Assembly (NCBI GenBank): GCA_014379785.1
Contig: JACMLD010000047.1
Location: forward strand, 1-14,839
From: Chitinophagaceae bacterium
Lineage (GTDB): Bacteria; Bacteroidota; Bacteroidia; Chitinophagales; Chitinophagaceae
DNA: 14,839 bases
Direction: 5' to 3'
Positions within the stretch are counted from its first letter, which is position 1, and every line of letters begins with the position of its first letter. The notes below the pieces were generated by a model, which was not told where the DNA came from, did no database searches, and saw nothing but the letters and a program-made list of their open reading frames with translations. Of the stretch, positions 6,459-14,207 are shown piece by piece. Made by a program: the position numbers and the translations under genes.

Positions 6459-9400
6459 ATGGCGTTACCGCACCTTATCAAATATGTGTACACAAACGGA
6501 ACAGACGAAGTAATCAGGCGGGGTAAAAAGATTCATGCCATCGCGTATGTTGAACTGATTGAATACGACGAATTGCTCGGATCGGTGACTTTCCGCGTAA
6601 AAGACGACAGCTATTCAACCTATTATAAAGTACATATTCAGAAATTCAAGGATGCAAAGGCAATGTCTTTGCGTTGCAGCTGTCCATATAATCTCGGCGA
6701 TATCTGCCGGCACGAAGCCGCGGCCCTCATACAACTCCAGGAACTGCTCGACCGCAACCAGCTAAAAGCGGAAGAAGTCTCTTACGACCAGAAGCATACC
6801 GTCGTAAAGATGAAATTCATCGATCTGAAAACGATACGCCTGCTCTGCTCAGCCGAAACACTCGCCGCCGCTGAAGCCTACCTCAAACAAAAGAAAGCGG
6901 ACATTTTCTATGCGCAGGATGAAATGGTAAAGGCGAAAGTGGAAATTGAAGGCACCGTTTATGACGTTGTCATCAGAAAAAACGAAGAAAGAAACTTTGA
7001 CACCAGCGCGGAATATCCAGACACGGCACATCCCCTGGGACTGCCGAAAGTGATAGTACTCATGCAATTGCTGAATGCACACGGTCCCCATTATTTTGAC
7101 AGCATCCGAAACTGGGATAAAGAAAAAAATAAACTACTGGAAGCATACGGATATACACTGTCTGACGATCTCAAAGGAAAATTCGAATTCGCATACAAAG
7201 AAGGCAAGCCTTTTCTCCGGGTGCTCGACACGTCCATTAAACGGATAAATCCGCTAGCAGCGGTACCAAAACCAAAACCGGTTGTGCCGGAGATGTCAGA
7301 AACCATTGCCGAAGAGGAAAATGCATCCATCGCCGCGGGTTCTGCACAGCGTCTTGGCATCGTTTTCAACTTCAACCATAAACCTTACCCGGGTTTCCTG
7401 GTGGAAGTGGTGCAGGGAGAAAGCGACGAAGACCAGAAAAAATTTGTGAACAAGGTTGAAAAAATCGACCTGTCGAAATTTGTAAATATCGAGCCCTTCA
7501 GCGACGGGGATAAACAACTCATTCCTTCGATCAGGAGAATGCAGGAGGCGGAAGTGACAAAATACCTGAACCGCAACTCTCCCTTCAGCGGCATCTGGGA
7601 AAATATCATTCACCATGAAACGGATGAACTGCCGGAGGAAACAAAGAATCTTGTCATCGAATACCTGCATCCCAAGCTCAAAAAGCTTATCAACGATGTG
7701 GCGACAAATCCCTTTGTTTTTTATCTCAACGGACACAAACCGTTTAAGACAGAAAATCTCAAGGCCGTAGGCATCGTGCCCGACGCAATCGTTCCGTTCT
7801 TTAAGGTCAGTCCCAAAAAATCAGGCTTTGAAGTCAGTTGCAAAGTGCGTCTGAACGGGATGGAACTTTCGATCACCGACAATGAATTTCCCAGCAGCCT
7901 CATTTTCTTCTATAACGAAAATTTGCATCTCTGGCGCGATGCAGAAGATGCAGAAAAAATAGAACCCTTTCTTTCGAAGGGCAGCATCGGCATTTCAAAA
8001 TCGGATTGGCCGCAGCAACTGAGAAATTATATCCTTCCGCTCGCAAAACGCTACCAGGTAGTGTTTGACAGCAGCATTATCTCCACCTACAAAGATGGCG
8101 AGCCCGAGAAGAAACTCATATTGCAGGAAAAAGGGGATTATCTCGTTTTCCAGCCCGTTTTTACCTACAAGGGTTTTGAGGTTCGTGCCGGCGATAAAGA
8201 CGAGATCATTGTGCCCGATGGCGACAAGGTGATGATTGTAAAACGCGACAAAATCACCGAGCAGCAGTTTGTAGACAAGCTCGAAGCCCTCCATTCCAAC
8301 TTTATCAAACCAGAAGGATCGCACAACCTCGTGCTCAAAGGAGCGGATGTTTTGAGAAATAACTGGTTTTTCCTTTTTATCGACGCCATGCGCGATATGA
8401 AGGTCCCGGTTTTTGGATTTGAAGCATTAAAGAATTTCCGTTTCAATACCGCCAAGCCCCAAACCAAAATTTATATCAGCAGCCATACCGACTGGTTCGA
8501 TGCAAAGGTGGACATCCTTTTTGGCGAACAGAAGGTGACGATTGCAGAAGTGAAGAAGGCGCTGGTAAACAAGCAGCAGTTTGTGCAGTTGCAGGATGGC
8601 ACACTCGGTATTTTACCAGAAGAGTGGATTAAAAAATACTCTCTGTTGTTCAGAGTCGGAGAAGGAAAGCAGGAACATCTGAAACTGAGCCAGTATCATA
8701 TGAGCGTCATTGATGAGCTCTATGAAAACCGCAACGAAGAAGAGCTGTTTATCCAACTCGAAGAAAAATACGACAAGCTCCGCGGTTTCAAAAACATCGA
8801 AGAAGTGGAGCCTCCAAAACATTTGCAGCCCATCCTAAGGCCATACCAGGCGTTTGGATTTCAATGGCTCAACTATCTGAGTGAGGTAAACTGGGGTGGG
8901 ATTCTGGCCGACGACATGGGTCTTGGTAAAACCATTCAGGCACTCTCGTTTCTTCATTATTACAAGGAAAAGCACGGCAAAATCAATGCACTCGTGGTTT
9001 GTCCCACTACGCTGATGTTTAACTGGGAAAATGAAATAAAGAAATTTGCCCCGGCACTTACTTACCATATCCATCACGGCGGCGACAGAAGCCGGTCCAA
9101 GGAACATATGCGCCAGTTCAATGTGATCATAACTACATACGGCACCTTGCGCAGCGATATAAAACTTTTTGTTGAAAGCGAGTTTGATTATGTGGTGCTG
9201 GATGAAAGTCAGGCCATCAAAAACCCTGCGAGCAAAGTGACCAGGGCCGCGGGTTTGCTGAGAGCCAAGCATCGCCTGTGCATGAGTGGTACACCACTCC
9301 AGAACAATACCTTTGACATATTTGCCCAGATGAATTTTCTGAATCCCGGCATGCTGGGCAGCATTGAATTTTTCCGTAACGAATTTGCTGTGCCTATTGA

Positions 9401-10223
9401 CAAGTTTGGAGAAAAAGACCAGAAGGACCATCTGAGAAAATTGCTCTTCCCTTTTATTCTCCGCCGTACAAAAGAACAGGTGGCGAAAGATCTGCCGGAT
9501 AAAACGGAGACGATTTTGTTTTGTGAAATGGAAGACGAACAGCGGAAGATTTACGAAGCATACCGAAATGATTACCGCGATAAAATTCTTGGCACCATCG
9601 AGGTCCAGGGTATACAGCGTTCGCAGCTCACCATCCTGCAGGGTCTGATGAAACTCAGACAGATTTGTGATTCGCCTGCCATTCTCAACGAATCCGAAAA
9701 ACTGGAAAATCATTCCATCAAGCTCGAGGAACTGGCCCGGGAGATCACTGAAAACATCAGTAATCACAAGGCACTGGTCTTCTCGCAGTTTCTTGGAATG
9801 CTTGCACTCATCAAACAAAGGCTCAAGGATCTTGATGTGAAATTTGAGTATTTCGACGGCAGCACCTCAGCGCAGGACAGAGAGAAGGCTATTCAGAATT
9901 TTCAGAATAACGAAGAGTGCAGGGTATTCCTCATTTCATTGAAGGCAGGAGGCGTGGGTCTCAACCTTACAGCTGCAGATTATGTCTATATCGTTGACCC
10001 ATGGTGGAATCCGGCAGTGGAGCAGCAGGCGATTGATCGTACACACCGTATTGGTCAGACAAAAAACATCTTCGCCTACAGGATGATCTGCAAGGATACC
10101 ATCGAAGACAAGATTGTACAGTTACAGGAAAGAAAGCGGCTGCTGGCCAAAGACCTCATTACGGATGACGAGGGCTTCGTGAAAAGTCTTACAAAGGCAG
10201 ACGTAGAGTATCTTTTCAGTTAA
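6459..10223 (+). CDS. SWIM zinc-finger SNF2-family DEAD/DEAH helicase
   Basis: A 1254-residue cytoplasmic ATPase of the SNF2 group, which translocates on double-stranded DNA and remodels DNA-protein complexes. An N-terminal SWIM zinc finger is visible: RCSCPYNLGDICRHEAAAL, with Cys73, Cys75, Cys83 and His85 in the CxCx(n)CxH pattern. A long middle region (about 100-780) has no motif I can name. The ATPase core begins at LRPYQAFGFQWL: motif I ILADDMGLGKT (about 815-825), motif II LDESQ (about 914-918), motif III MSGTPLQNN. The second lobe has the segments ALVFSQFLGML and SLKAGGVGLNLTAAD, then WWNPAVEQQAIDRTHRIGQ (about 1181-1199). All catalytic motifs are intact. The cellular role of such bacterial proteins is not settled; transcription recycling (as for RapA), repair and mobile-element control have been suggested for relatives. 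The gene stands alone behind its own -7 box, with no methylase or nuclease neighbour suggesting a defence system. Confidence 0.95.
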   Translation: MALPHLIKYVYTNGTDEVIRRGKKIHAIAYVELIEYDELLGSVTFRVKDDSYSTYYKVHIQKFKDAKAMSLRCSCPYNLGDICRHEAAALIQLQELLDRNQLKAEEVSYDQKHTVVKMKFIDLKTIRLLCSAETLAAAEAYLKQKKADIFYAQDEMVKAKVEIEGTVYDVVIRKNEERNFDTSAEYPDTAHPLGLPKVIVLMQLLNAHGPHYFDSIRNWDKEKNKLLEAYGYTLSDDLKGKFEFAYKEGKPFLRVLDTSIKRINPLAAVPKPKPVVPEMSETIAEEENASIAAGSAQRLGIVFNFNHKPYPGFLVEVVQGESDEDQKKFVNKVEKIDLSKFVNIEPFSDGDKQLIPSIRRMQEAEVTKYLNRNSPFSGIWENIIHHETDELPEETKNLVIEYLHPKLKKLINDVATNPFVFYLNGHKPFKTENLKAVGIVPDAIVPFFKVSPKKSGFEVSCKVRLNGMELSITDNEFPSSLIFFYNENLHLWRDAEDAEKIEPFLSKGSIGISKSDWPQQLRNYILPLAKRYQVVFDSSIISTYKDGEPEKKLILQEKGDYLVFQPVFTYKGFEVRAGDKDEIIVPDGDKVMIVKRDKITEQQFVDKLEALHSNFIKPEGSHNLVLKGADVLRNNWFFLFIDAMRDMKVPVFGFEALKNFRFNTAKPQTKIYISSHTDWFDAKVDILFGEQKVTIAEVKKALVNKQQFVQLQDGTLGILPEEWIKKYSLLFRVGEGKQEHLKLSQYHMSVIDELYENRNEEELFIQLEEKYDKLRGFKNIEEVEPPKHLQPILRPYQAFGFQWLNYLSEVNWGGILADDMGLGKTIQALSFLHYYKEKHGKINALVVCPTTLMFNWENEIKKFAPALTYHIHHGGDRSRSKEHMRQFNVIITTYGTLRSDIKLFVESEFDYVVLDESQAIKNPASKVTRAAGLLRAKHRLCMSGTPLQNNTFDIFAQMNFLNPGMLGSIEFFRNEFAVPIDKFGEKDQKDHLRKLLFPFILRRTKEQVAKDLPDKTETILFCEMEDEQRKIYEAYRNDYRDKILGTIEVQGIQRSQLTILQGLMKLRQICDSPAILNESEKLENHSIKLEELAREITENISNHKALVFSQFLGMLALIKQRLKDLDVKFEYFDGSTSAQDREKAIQNFQNNEECRVFLISLKAGGVGLNLTAADYVYIVDPWWNPAVEQQAIDRTHRIGQTKNIFAYRMICKDTIEDKIVQLQERKRLLAKDLITDDEGFVKSLTKADVEYLFS

Positions 10224-10252
10224 ACGGAAAACAAAATACCCTGTTTTATAGC

Positions 10253-10260
10253 TACTTTCG
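10253..10260 (+). promoter_or_regulatory. -7-like box upstream of the first barrel gene
   Basis: TACTTTCG followed by CAT (10253-10260) differs from TAnnTTTG by one base and sits 18 nt before the ATG at 10279. No -33 TTG is seen at the proper spacing. The predicted leader is very short. The same TTCG variant occurs before the paralogous gene at 14207. Confidence 0.4.
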
Positions 10261-10278
10261 CATGTCGAAAACCTTCCC

Positions 10279-13197
10279 ATGCACAAGCTCTTCCTGTTTA
10301 TATTTCTCATCGCCGGAGCACTTACAGCTTCCGCTCAGAAAACTTTTTATGGCAGTGTAAAAGGGAGTGTGATGGATACGGCCAGCAAGCAATCCATGCA
10401 GGACGCGACAATCTCACTCATTGACAACAAAGATTCTTCTTCCATAGCATTTACAACGGTCAACAAACAGGGAAGTTTTGAAATCAAGGACCTTGAAACC
10501 GGGAGTTACCGTTTGCTCATTACTTTCCAAGGCTATCAGAATTTCAGCAAGAAGTTTACCATCAGTCCCGATAAACCGGTTGCTGATCTGGGCACCATCA
10601 ATATGGACCGGCAAAGTACCATGCTGGAAGAGGTGATTGTAGAGCGACCTCCCATTAATATTAAAAAGGATACCGTAGAATACAATGCCAGTTCATTTAA
10701 AACCAAGCCGAATGCGACTGTGGAAGATCTCCTGAAAAAATTGCCGGGTGTGCAGGTTGACAGAGAAGGCAATGTGAAGGCGCAGGGTGAGAATATTCAG
10801 AAGGTGTATGTAGATGGCAAGGAATTTTTTGGTACCGATCCAAAACTGGCGACAAAAAACCTGACGGCAGACATGGTCGAAAGTGTGCAGGTTTTTGACG
10901 ACATGAGCGACCAGGCAAAATTCACGCGCATCGACGATGGCAGCCGCGCCAAGACCATGAACATTAAGCTGAAAAAGGACAAGAAAAATGGATATTTCGG
11001 AAAATTGAATGCGGGCATTGGCACTGACAGCCGCTATGATGGCAATCTTTCTTTCAATCGCTTTAATGGCAGCCGCCAGATTTCGGTCATTGCAGCTGTG
11101 AACAATACAAATAAACAGGGCTTTTCTTTTTCTGATATCATCAGTACCATGGGTGGTTTTGGCGGCGGAATGGCTGGTGGACAGGCCGGTGGCGGTGGCG
11201 GCGCAATGGGAGGCGGTGGTGGAATGCCGGGCGGCGGACAAATGGTGGCAACAAGAGCCGGCGGACTCGGAAGCGCCTTTGGTTTTGGCGGCGGCAACAG
11301 CGGTATTACATCTTCCATTTCTTCCGGCGTAAACTACCGCGATGCCTGGGGCAAAAAAATAGATGTAAGCGGAAGCTATTTTTATTCAAGAACAAAAAAT
11401 GTTTCCGATCAGGACATTTTTACCGAGACAAGATTTATTGACGACTCAACCACATTCACAACACGTGATCGCCAGTCGGAAAATATCAATGGCAACCACA
11501 GATTCAATATGCGCATTGAGTACAGGATAGATTCAATGAACTCAATTCTTTATACGCCGAGTCTGAATCTGCAACATTCCGAAGGTTATAGCAACGATAC
11601 CTCCTTTACAAATTCTGTAGATGGAATGGAAAGATACCTTGCGCTGACGGGCAAGACATACAATGAGAACAACCGCGAAGGCATCAGTCTCAACAACAAT
11701 TTGCTCTATCGGAGAAGGCTGAGCAAAATCGGCAGAACATTCACACTTGGCTGGAGCAATACCTATAACCACAGCGATGGAGACGGTAAAAACATTTCAC
11801 CTCAGATCCTTTACAAAACCGATGGTACAGTACTGACAGACAGGCTGAGTCAGAATTATGAGTCGAACCAGATTACAAATGCAAACAACAATGTAATCAG
11901 CAGTTCCTATACCGAACCGTTGGGAAACAACAAATTGTTTGAGGTTAATTATGCGTACACCAATAATCAGAATAATTCTGACAAGCATACAAATAATTTC
12001 AACCAGGGCAGCGGCAAGTACGATATAATCAATGCGCAGCAGACCAATTTCTTCGAGAACAGTTTCGTTGCAAACCGTATTGGTGGCAACTTTCGAGTGC
12101 AGCAGAAAAAATACAATTACCAGCTCGGCGCATCCGTACAATTTTCCACTCTTGAAAGTCAGGTGTTTAACAACGGCAGTGTGAAGGATTCTGCCGTCAA
12201 AAAAAACTACACAAATTTTACTCCCAATGCGAGCTTCAACTACAATCCGAAGATGGGTACCAATCTGCGGTTTAATTACCGCGGTCGCACAAATCAGCCA
12301 AGCACTACCCAGCTGCAGAATGTGCTCGATGTTTCAAATCCGCAGAATATCAGAACCGGTAATCCTGAATTGAAGCAGGAATTTTCTCATAATTTAAATC
12401 TCGGATACAATACTTTCAAGCTGCTGAACTTTCAGTTTATGGCGGTCAATTTCAACGCTGGTGTCACCCAGAATAAAATCGTAAACAGCCTGGACTCCTT
12501 GTCGAGAGGCGTGCAGCTTACAAGACCTGTGAATATGAATGGCGCATTCAATGCATCCGCGTTCTTTACCTATGGAAAGACCACCCGGAAACTGAAGGGA
12601 GGAAATTTCAATGCCACTACGTTTGCCATTTTCAACCGCGATGTGAGCATGCTATACAAGCAGAAAAATTCAACTGCCAATCTTATTCTCACGCAGACGG
12701 TGGGCATTAACTATAATCACAAGGCGCTCGATATGGGTATCAATGCAAGCCTGACTTATAACAATACCAGCTATCGCCTGCAGCCGGATTTGAATGCCCA
12801 GTATTACATGCAGACATATTCTGCTGATTTCAGCTATACTTTTCTAAAGTCATTTATTGCATCGACGGATTTTGACTATACCATCAATTCCGGTTTGTCG
12901 AACGGGTTTAATCAGAACATTCCTTACTGGAATGGAAGCCTTTCCTGGCAGGTATTTAAAAAGAAAGATGGTGAGATCAAGCTCGCCGTATTCGATATCC
13001 TCAACCAGAATAAAAGTGTGACGAGAATGAATGGCGAAAACTACATTCAGGATACGAGGAGCAATGTGCTGAAAAGATATTTCATGCTGAGTTTTGTATA
13101 TAATCTGCGGAAGGGCAGTGCTCCGAATAACCAGATGCAGATTCCCAAACAGTTTCAGAAGACCATGCGGAATATGCGAATTATGAACCAGCCCTAA
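10279..13197 (+). CDS. Outer-membrane beta-barrel protein with carboxypeptidase-like and plug domains (TonB-receptor-like)
   Basis: A 972-residue outer-membrane protein. Residues 1-19 are a signal peptide (cleavage near TASAQ). About 23-110 is a carboxypeptidase regulatory-like beta-sandwich (GSVKGSVMDTASKQSMQDA ... GSFEIKDLETGSYRLLITFQGY). About 125-235 is a plug-like domain (VEDLLKKLPGVQVDREGNVK, KVYVDGKEFFGTDP). The rest is a long barrel rich in alternating aromatic and polar residues, resembling the OMP_b-brl_3 group. Residues about 291-341 are an unusual glycine- and methionine-rich insert. The final strand (YFMLSFVYNL) is followed by a basic, Met- and Gln-rich tail of about 30 residues instead of ending in an aromatic. 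I see no TonB box or SusD partner gene, so a classical SusCD uptake role is not supported. The likely function is transport or surface assembly of an unknown substrate. A paralogue starts at 14207. Confidence 0.9.
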   Translation: MHKLFLFIFLIAGALTASAQKTFYGSVKGSVMDTASKQSMQDATISLIDNKDSSSIAFTTVNKQGSFEIKDLETGSYRLLITFQGYQNFSKKFTISPDKPVADLGTINMDRQSTMLEEVIVERPPINIKKDTVEYNASSFKTKPNATVEDLLKKLPGVQVDREGNVKAQGENIQKVYVDGKEFFGTDPKLATKNLTADMVESVQVFDDMSDQAKFTRIDDGSRAKTMNIKLKKDKKNGYFGKLNAGIGTDSRYDGNLSFNRFNGSRQISVIAAVNNTNKQGFSFSDIISTMGGFGGGMAGGQAGGGGGAMGGGGGMPGGGQMVATRAGGLGSAFGFGGGNSGITSSISSGVNYRDAWGKKIDVSGSYFYSRTKNVSDQDIFTETRFIDDSTTFTTRDRQSENINGNHRFNMRIEYRIDSMNSILYTPSLNLQHSEGYSNDTSFTNSVDGMERYLALTGKTYNENNREGISLNNNLLYRRRLSKIGRTFTLGWSNTYNHSDGDGKNISPQILYKTDGTVLTDRLSQNYESNQITNANNNVISSSYTEPLGNNKLFEVNYAYTNNQNNSDKHTNNFNQGSGKYDIINAQQTNFFENSFVANRIGGNFRVQQKKYNYQLGASVQFSTLESQVFNNGSVKDSAVKKNYTNFTPNASFNYNPKMGTNLRFNYRGRTNQPSTTQLQNVLDVSNPQNIRTGNPELKQEFSHNLNLGYNTFKLLNFQFMAVNFNAGVTQNKIVNSLDSLSRGVQLTRPVNMNGAFNASAFFTYGKTTRKLKGGNFNATTFAIFNRDVSMLYKQKNSTANLILTQTVGINYNHKALDMGINASLTYNNTSYRLQPDLNAQYYMQTYSADFSYTFLKSFIASTDFDYTINSGLSNGFNQNIPYWNGSLSWQVFKKKDGEIKLAVFDILNQNKSVTRMNGENYIQDTRSNVLKRYFMLSFVYNLRKGSAPNNQMQIPKQFQKTMRNMRIMNQP

Positions 13198-13204
13198 AAT
13201 AAAC

Positions 13205-13224
13205 GACCCCGCTTTCGCGGGGTC
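13205..13224. terminator. Hairpin terminator, probably bidirectional
   Basis: GACCCCGC (13205-13212), a TTTC loop, then GCGGGGTC (13217-13224) make a perfect 8-bp stem 7 nt after the barrel gene stop. On the plus strand no T run follows. On the minus strand the loop is GAAA and the hairpin is followed by GTTTATTTTAGGG, which is T-rich. The structure therefore fits best as a shared terminator between convergent genes, which supports a minus-strand gene to its right. Confidence 0.65.
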
Positions 13225-13279
13225 TATAGCACAAACATTGTGGTTTCAGAGGTAAGTGCTAGTATTATTACTGGTAAGT

Positions 13280-13447
13280 TTATTTAACGCGGCGCTCATA
13301 AGATGCGCGATGATGGATGGGAGACTCTCCCATCACAATGATTGTCCATAAAAACCTTGCAAACCGGGTCAGATTAGATGAAGGACGATAAGCTTTCCGA
13401 TGGATCATCGACTGCCGGACATCGTAATACATTTTGTTTCTTTCCAT
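13280..13447 (-). CDS. Possible small basic protein, 55 residues, unknown function
   Basis: Reading the minus strand from the ATG at 13447-13445 gives a 55-codon frame beginning MERNKMYYDVRQSMIHRKAY and ending in SYERRVK before a TAA. The protein would be strongly basic, with a short hydrophobic run (ARFLWTIIVMG) in the middle. I do not recognise a family. In favour: it occupies an otherwise empty 378-nt gap, does not overlap another gene, and ends 55 nt before a hairpin whose T-rich tail points in its direction. Against: it is short, has no clear -7 box upstream, and a 19-nt palindrome falls inside it. It could be chance. Confidence 0.4.
   Translation of the reverse strand: MERNKMYYDVRQSMIHRKAYRPSSNLTRFARFLWTIIVMGESPIHHRASYERRVK
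13316..13345. repeat. Two abutting perfect palindromes
   Basis: GATGGGAGA-C-TCTCCCATC (13316-13334) is directly followed by ACAAT-G-ATTGT (13335-13345). Both are perfect inverted repeats around a single central base. They may be operator sites or RNA hairpins, or part of the coding sequence of the small minus-strand frame, where the first falls in codons for MGESPIH. Confidence 0.5.
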
Positions 13448-13532
13448 TTTGATATTGGGTTTTAAGGTTGTTGAACTGAATCATAACGAATGAAGACAGT
13501 ATTTATTGCATAAAAGTTGCCCGTTATGCTCG

Positions 13533-13540
13533 TAGTTTTG
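13533..13540 (+). promoter_or_regulatory. -7 box upstream of the small secreted protein gene
   Basis: TAGTTTTG followed by CTA (13533-13540) matches TAnnTTTG exactly. TTG triplets lie 13 and 24 nt upstream, neither at ideal spacing. The leader to the ATG at 13576 would be about 30 nt. Confidence 0.45.
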
Positions 13541-13575
13541 CTATTCCTTAACAAGAATTTTCGGGGTATCTTGGA

Positions 13576-14127
13576 ATGACCAAATCCACCCTGATGAAAA
13601 AGTCTATACTATTTTTTGCCATGACTTTGACTGTCACGCTTACCAATGCACAAGGAGTGTTCAGCAACCAGACAAACGGTACGCTTGAAAAAGTGATCCG
13701 GGACTATCCAAATAATTTCAAGAATCTGAGAGGCGATCTTCTTGTCTCAAACAGAAATTCCAGCAAATATCAATCAGTGCTCGCTGTACCAGGTTCGGTA
13801 TCCAATACTATCACGAGCCTGGACGAAGGTTCGGTGAGCTGGCAATCTGAACTGTTTAAAAGTGCTGATTTTGAACAGGCCAGTTCCAGGTTCAAAGAGC
13901 TTTTCGGGCAGATAAAAAATACCATTGTAAAAATTGAGTCGGAGCGGCCTGTTATCCTCAATGGCCGATTTGACAGCCCTTCTGAGGCCCGCAGTACCAA
14001 TACAGTTTCGTTTGATATGCTTCCCTCGAATGCAGTGACATCAAAACTGAAAGTTGATCTTATCCTCGAGAAGATCGAAAGTCAGTGGAGGGTTGTGCTG
14101 AGAGTGAGCGACAGCCAGTTTCTTTAA
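13576..14127 (+). CDS. Small secreted protein of unknown function
   Basis: A 183-residue protein with a signal peptide ending near LTNAQ. The first ATG is at 13576, but the second, at 13594 (MKKSILFFAM), gives a more typical signal peptide with a Lys-Lys n-region, so the true protein may be 177 residues. The mature part has a segment LEKVIRDYPNNFKNLRGDLL, an aromatic SWQSELF, an amphipathic helix (FEQASSRFKELFGQIKNTIVKI) and C-terminal beta strands (KLKVDLILEKIESQWRVVLRV). This layout resembles small secreted proteins that I recall from Chitinophagaceae genomes, with no assigned function; I cannot verify that. There are no cysteines and no catalytic motif. It lies between two paralogous barrel protein genes and could act with them at the envelope, which is inference. 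Its stop codon overlaps the first AACCT repeat of the next control region. Confidence 0.75.
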   Translation: MTKSTLMKKSILFFAMTLTVTLTNAQGVFSNQTNGTLEKVIRDYPNNFKNLRGDLLVSNRNSSKYQSVLAVPGSVSNTITSLDEGSVSWQSELFKSADFEQASSRFKELFGQIKNTIVKIESERPVILNGRFDSPSEARSTNTVSFDMLPSNAVTSKLKVDLILEKIESQWRVVLRVSDSQFL

Positions 14128-14161
14128 CCTTCATTAACCTTAAAGCAACCTCGCTTAACCT
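14124..14161 (+). promoter_or_regulatory. Four helically phased AACCT direct repeats
   Basis: TTAACCT (14124-14130), TTAACCT (14134-14140), GCAACCT (14145-14151) and TTAACCT (14155-14161) start 10, 11 and 10 nt apart, one per helical turn, all in the same orientation. The last one lies where the -33 element of the following promoter should be. This is the geometry of tandem sites for OmpR/PhoB-type response regulators, for example the TTAACA repeats bound by Bacillus PhoP. The repeats are seen directly; the regulator is inferred and unknown. Confidence 0.55.
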
Positions 14162-14181
14162 GATTAGAAGCGATCCACGTA

Positions 14182-14189
14182 TAGTTTCG
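14182..14189 (+). promoter_or_regulatory. -7-like box of the second barrel gene
   Basis: TAGTTTCG (14182-14189) is one base off TAnnTTTG. It starts 21 nt after the last AACCT repeat and 25 nt before the ATG. Transcription would begin inside the palindrome that follows. Confidence 0.4.
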
Positions 14190-14207
14190 TAGCTGAAATT
14201 TCAGCTA
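14190..14207. promoter_or_regulatory. 18-bp perfect palindrome running into the start codon
   Basis: TAGCTGAAATTTCAGCTA (14190-14207) is identical to its reverse complement, and its last base is the A of the ATG of the second barrel gene. As DNA it could be an operator over the transcription start. As RNA it could form a short hairpin covering the ribosome entry site. Either role is inferred from position. Confidence 0.5.

Larger units (their letters stand above)
13198..13575. other. 378-nt gap between the first barrel gene and the small secreted protein gene
   Basis: The gap contains, left to right: a GC-rich hairpin (13205-13224); a possible 55-residue minus-strand gene (13280-13447) holding two abutting palindromes (13316-13334 and 13335-13345); and a plus-strand -7 box (13533-13540). 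The part from about 13448 to 13530 shows nothing I can name. I found no tRNA, no transposase remnant and no riboswitch signature. Confidence 0.6.

Noticed and set aside
8835..9818. A 327-codon open frame on the minus strand inside the helicase gene
   Set aside because: It lies opposite the conserved SNF2 motifs, which are beyond doubt in the plus frame. The minus translation shows no domain and is open because of codon bias.
6459..10223. A defence system built around the SNF2 helicase
   Set aside because: All neighbouring genes are housekeeping or envelope-related, and there is no nuclease, methylase or phospholipase partner as in known SNF2-containing defence operons.
10228..10247. AAAACA/TGTTTT inverted repeat as a terminator after the helicase gene
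   Set aside because: The stem is six base pairs, nearly all A-T, with an 8-nt loop and no T run. It is too weak to call.
11149..11304. The GGC/GGT repeats as a CRISPR array or insertion
   Set aside because: They are in frame, encode a glycine-rich loop of the barrel protein, and have no spacer-repeat structure.
13346..13445. A riboswitch in the gap before the small secreted protein gene
   Set aside because: I looked for the conserved core of a cobalamin riboswitch and found none, and the region is far from the gene's own promoter box.
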